Shown here piece by piece: positions 61,477-64,000 of a DNA stretch of 64,000 nucleotides (its first letter is position 1; each line of letters opens with the position of its first letter). Where the stretch lies: the NCBI RefSeq assembly GCF_013402875.1, contig NZ_CP058579.1, positions 2,232,001 through 2,296,000 of the forward strand, given 5' to 3'. Below the pieces are notes generated by a model, which had not been told where the DNA came from, did not search any database, and saw only the letters and a program-made list of their open reading frames with translations. The stretch is from Halorarum salinum. Its GTDB lineage: Archaea; Halobacteriota; Halobacteria; Halobacteriales; Haloferacaceae. The translations under genes were made by a program, and so were the position numbers.

Positions 61477-62727
61477 ATGGCCGGGAAGCCACGCGACGCC
61501 GAGCCGGACGGGGGAGTGACGGCCGAGGAGGGGGTCGCCAGGCCGTACGGACTCCCCCGATGGGCCACGGCGGCGTTGCCCCTCGTGTTGCTCGTCCTCG
61601 TCCTGGGCGCGTTCGTGCTGGCGTCGCCGCTCTCCGGCGTCCAGAGCGGCGAGCCGCTCCCGGAGGTGACGGTGAGCCACGCCACGCTGCCCGCTGACGA
61701 CACGGTCGTCCTCCACGTCACCAACGACGGCCCGGAACCGGTCACCGTCTCGCAGGTGCTGGTCAACGACGCCTACTGGAACTTCCGGGTCGAGGGGAGC
61801 GGCGGCGATCGGACGCTCGAACCCCGGGAACGAGCGCGCGTGGTCGTCCCGTACCACTGGAACCCCGGCTGGGACCTCGAGGTCGCCCTCGTGCTCTCGG
61901 ACGGCACGACGATCGGCCACGACGTCGAGGCTCCACGACCGTCGCCCGGCTTCGACGCCGACGTCCTGTGGACGCTTGCGGTCGTCGGGCTGTTCGTCGG
62001 CGTGATCCCGGTCGCGATCGGAATGCTGTGGTTCCCGTACATCCGGTCGATGAGCGACCGCGCGTTGCACGCCGTCCTCCTGTTCGCCGCCGGCGTGCTC
62101 GGCTTCCTGGCGGTCGACGCCGGGTTCGAGGCGTTCGAACTCGTCGAACGGATCCCCGGCGCCTACGAGGGCGAACTGCTGGTCGTCTCCGGCGTCCTCG
62201 GGGCGCTGCTCCTCGTGCAGTCGATCAGCGCCTGGCGCGAGGGACGCGTCGGAGACGGTGACGGGCGGGCGGGAAGCGGGCTCCAGGTCGCGTACCTGGT
62301 CGCGCTCGGGATCGGCCTCCACAACCTGGCCGAGGGGCTGGCGATCGGGAGCTCGTTCGCGCTCGGGCGGGCGTCCCTCGGCGCGTTCCTCGTCGTCGGG
62401 TTCATGCTCCACAACGTCACCGAGGGCCCGGCGGTGGTCGCCCCGGTCGCCCGCGAGGAGCGCCCGGCGCTGTGGCACTTCGTGGCGCTCGGTCTCCTCG
62501 CGGGCGCGCCAGTCGTCCTCGGGGGGTGGATCGGCGGCCTCGCGTACTCGCCGACGATCGGCGCGTTCTTCCTCGCGATCGGCGTCGGCGCGATCCTCCA
62601 GGTCGGCCTGGAGATTGCGAGGATGGTCCGTGCCGCGGGCGGCCGCGTCGCGAGCGCGACGAACCTGCTCGCATTCCTCGCCGGCTTCGGCGTCATGTAC
62701 GCGACCGACCTCCTCGTGGTCCTCTAG
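61477..62727 (+). CDS. ZIP-family metal transporter with extra N-terminal extracytoplasmic domain
   Basis: 416 residues. A first helix (LPLVLLVLVLGAFVLASPL) anchors a beta-rich domain of about 105 residues (VTVSHATLPADDTVVLHVTN), which is outside the ZIP fold. The remaining eight or so helices carry ZIP metal motifs GIGLHNLAEGLAIGSS and FMLHNVTEGPAVV. ZIP proteins bring divalent metals into the cytoplasm, although direction can differ. ATG 61477 follows the oxidase stop with no gap, so translation is coupled. Confidence 0.85.
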   Translation: MAGKPRDAEPDGGVTAEEGVARPYGLPRWATAALPLVLLVLVLGAFVLASPLSGVQSGEPLPEVTVSHATLPADDTVVLHVTNDGPEPVTVSQVLVNDAYWNFRVEGSGGDRTLEPRERARVVVPYHWNPGWDLEVALVLSDGTTIGHDVEAPRPSPGFDADVLWTLAVVGLFVGVIPVAIGMLWFPYIRSMSDRALHAVLLFAAGVLGFLAVDAGFEAFELVERIPGAYEGELLVVSGVLGALLLVQSISAWREGRVGDGDGRAGSGLQVAYLVALGIGLHNLAEGLAIGSSFALGRASLGAFLVVGFMLHNVTEGPAVVAPVAREERPALWHFVALGLLAGAPVVLGGWIGGLAYSPTIGAFFLAIGVGAILQVGLEIARMVRAAGGRVASATNLLAFLAGFGVMYATDLLVVL

Positions 62728-62754
62728 CCCGGGCCGTTCGTCGCCACCCCTGCC

Positions 62755-63177
62755 ATGCCATCCGGCTCCTGCGATCGCCGGTCGTTCGTACGCCTCGGCG
62801 GCGCGGCGCTGTCGGCGGTGCCGACCGTCGGGTGTCTGCGCCGCCGGCCGACGGCCGCCCGCCGCGTCACGATGACCGACGCGTTCGCGTTCGATCCGCG
62901 GACGGCGACGGTCGGGGCCGGCCGGACCGTCCGCTGGGAGAACGAGAGCGACGTCGGTCACACGGTCACCGCCTACGGGGACGCGGTCCCGTCCGACGCC
63001 CGGTACTTCGCGAGCGGCGGCTTCGACTCCGAGCGAGCCGCGAGGGCCGGCGTGACCGAGGGACTCGTCCCTCCCGGCGGCGAGTACGAGCACGCGTTCG
63101 AGGAACCCGGGACGTACGGGTACTTCTGTATCCCACACGAGAGCTCCGGGATGGTCGGGACGGTCCGGGTGGAGTAG
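62755..63177 (+). CDS. Cupredoxin lipoprotein (halocyanin-like)
   Basis: 140 residues. The signal has RRSFVRLGGAALSAVPTVGC, a lipobox after a Tat-like RR. The blue-copper fold is visible: DVGHTVTAY (first His), then YGYFCIPHESSGMVGTV with Cys, His and Met. It is 28 bases after the ZIP gene and the third gene of the operon. A mobile electron carrier outside the cell membrane is the expected role, perhaps partner of the oxidase (inference). Confidence 0.85.
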   Translation: MPSGSCDRRSFVRLGGAALSAVPTVGCLRRRPTAARRVTMTDAFAFDPRTATVGAGRTVRWENESDVGHTVTAYGDAVPSDARYFASGGFDSERAARAGVTEGLVPPGGEYEHAFEEPGTYGYFCIPHESSGMVGTVRVE

Positions 63178-63428
63178 ACCGAACGAGACCCCCCGGGCGC
63201 CCGATCGTCGCGACGGGAAGTCGTGGCGGCGACCCTGTCGCGCCTTCCGAACCCGCCTCCCCCCGCGGTCGGACGTCGATCCGCCGGATCCGAGTCAGTC
63301 CGCGGCGCCGTGGGCGATCGGAGGCGGAACCGCGAGGACACAGTTATCGGTGGGGCCGACGAACTTCACCCGGTGACGACGCGTGATCCACGGCGAAACC
63401 TGGCCCGACGTCGACGGGGTGCGGCGGG

Positions 63429-63818
63429 ATGGCTGACCGAATCGTGTACGTCGACCGATCCGCCGTGCGCGACGGGAAGCTGGCGGAACTCGAGGCGGCG
63501 ATGTCCGAACTGGTGGAGTTCGTCGGGGCGAACGTGCCCGGGATGCTGTCGTACGACGTCTACTTCAGCGACGACGGCGCGCGGATGACGGTGGTGCACA
63601 CACACGCCGATCCGGCGTCGCTGGCGACCCACATGGACGTCGCGGGGCCGAAGTTCCCCCCGATCGGGGAGTTCGTCGACCTCGAGGCCATCGACGTGTA
63701 CGGTCGGCCGGGCGAGGAGCTCGTCCAGCGGCTGAGGGGGAAGGCTACGGAGCTAGGGAGCGGGACCGTGTCGGTTCACGACCGCCACGACGGCTTCGAT
63801 CGCAATTCGGTCCCCTGA
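63429..63818 (+). CDS. ABM-like small oxygenase/antibiotic monooxygenase family protein
   Basis: 129 residues. The ferredoxin-like fold shows as IVYVDRSAVRDGKLAELEAAM and LSYDVYFSDDGARMTVVHTHADPASLATHM, the pattern of the ABM family. No other motif is seen. It has its own promoter region, and a 250-base gap separates it from the cupredoxin gene. The reaction is unknown. Confidence 0.65.
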   Translation: MADRIVYVDRSAVRDGKLAELEAAMSELVEFVGANVPGMLSYDVYFSDDGARMTVVHTHADPASLATHMDVAGPKFPPIGEFVDLEAIDVYGRPGEELVQRLRGKATELGSGTVSVHDRHDGFDRNSVP

Positions 63819-64000
63819 CCCGCGGCGGGTTCCTCCCTGCCCGGCGACGGTCCGTCCGACCGCCGGTCGGGCGGTCCTCGGTCCCCGAGCCGCCGCGTCG
63901 TCCGATCCGTCCCGTGTAACGACGCTCCGCCGCTTCGCCGTACGACCCTGCCGACGGACACGAACGACGGGACCCGTCCCGGGGTCGACCGCTTTCGGCA

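Noticed and set aside
60148-63138. 996-codon open frame on the minus strand opposite the copper-oxidase operon
   Set aside because: Asp/Arg/Val-rich shadow of the real genes; no domain and no promoter.

Overview
The window looks like chromosome from a haloarchaeon (class Halobacteria). Base composition is very GC-rich, the proteins are strongly acidic, promoters are archaeal TATA boxes about 25-30 bases before the start codon (often leaderless), and many genes belong to haloarchaeal families: aMBF1, GTP cyclohydrolase III, DUF5789-like, HalOD1, Bat-type HTH, halocyanin-like cupredoxins and DehI-like proteins. Genus cannot be told from sequence alone. No rRNA, tRNA, CRISPR array or intact insertion sequence was seen.

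Layout. 1-4.4 kb is accessory and decaying: a histidine kinase cut by the window edge, a small zinc-binding protein, a frameshifted tyrosine integrase remnant, an acidic membrane protein and a broken short gene. 4.4-9.8 kb holds a universal stress protein and two APC transporters that each end in Usp domains. 10-15.8 kb is housekeeping (GTP cyclohydrolase III, OsmC, MBL hydrolase, FAH-family enzyme, TpiA, aMBF1). 16-19 kb holds a CHAT (caspase-like) protease gene, a tightly linked partner gene and a 44-residue membrane peptide gene whose 3' end overlaps the protease gene. 19-33.9 kb is core: CDP-alcohol phosphatidyltransferase/AK6/HisC operon, HflX, a HerA-like ATPase, DinB polymerase with a PCNA-binding tail, an Lrp regulator and KorAB. 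34.2-38.4 kb is an exported-protein island with lower GC: a PKD-repeat protein interrupted by a frameshift, a CAP-domain lipoprotein and a DsbA-like lipoprotein without the CXXC pair. 38.4-52.7 kb has aroC, aroA and tyrA, a 1219-residue surface protein with about 23 Gly/Ala/Gln repeats, a cytochrome P450, an iron-type alcohol dehydrogenase, a Bat-type regulator, an M24 peptidase and an Rsm22-like methyltransferase. 52.7-57.2 kb has a frameshifted DUF488 gene and a three-gene ABC exporter operon in which one permease is fused to a PrsW-type protease. 57.3-64 kb has small membrane proteins, an OsmC protein, a beta-carbonic anhydrase and an operon of a two-domain multicopper oxidase, a ZIP transporter and a cupredoxin lipoprotein.

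How genes work together. The clearest functional groups are KorAB with its neighbouring Lrp regulator, the ABC/PrsW exporter, the multicopper oxidase/ZIP/cupredoxin set (secreted copper enzyme plus metal transport), and the CHAT protease pair. Three genes (integrase, PKD protein, DUF488) are each restored by adding one G or C to a short homopolymer run. That recurrence makes assembly error a real alternative to true inactivation.
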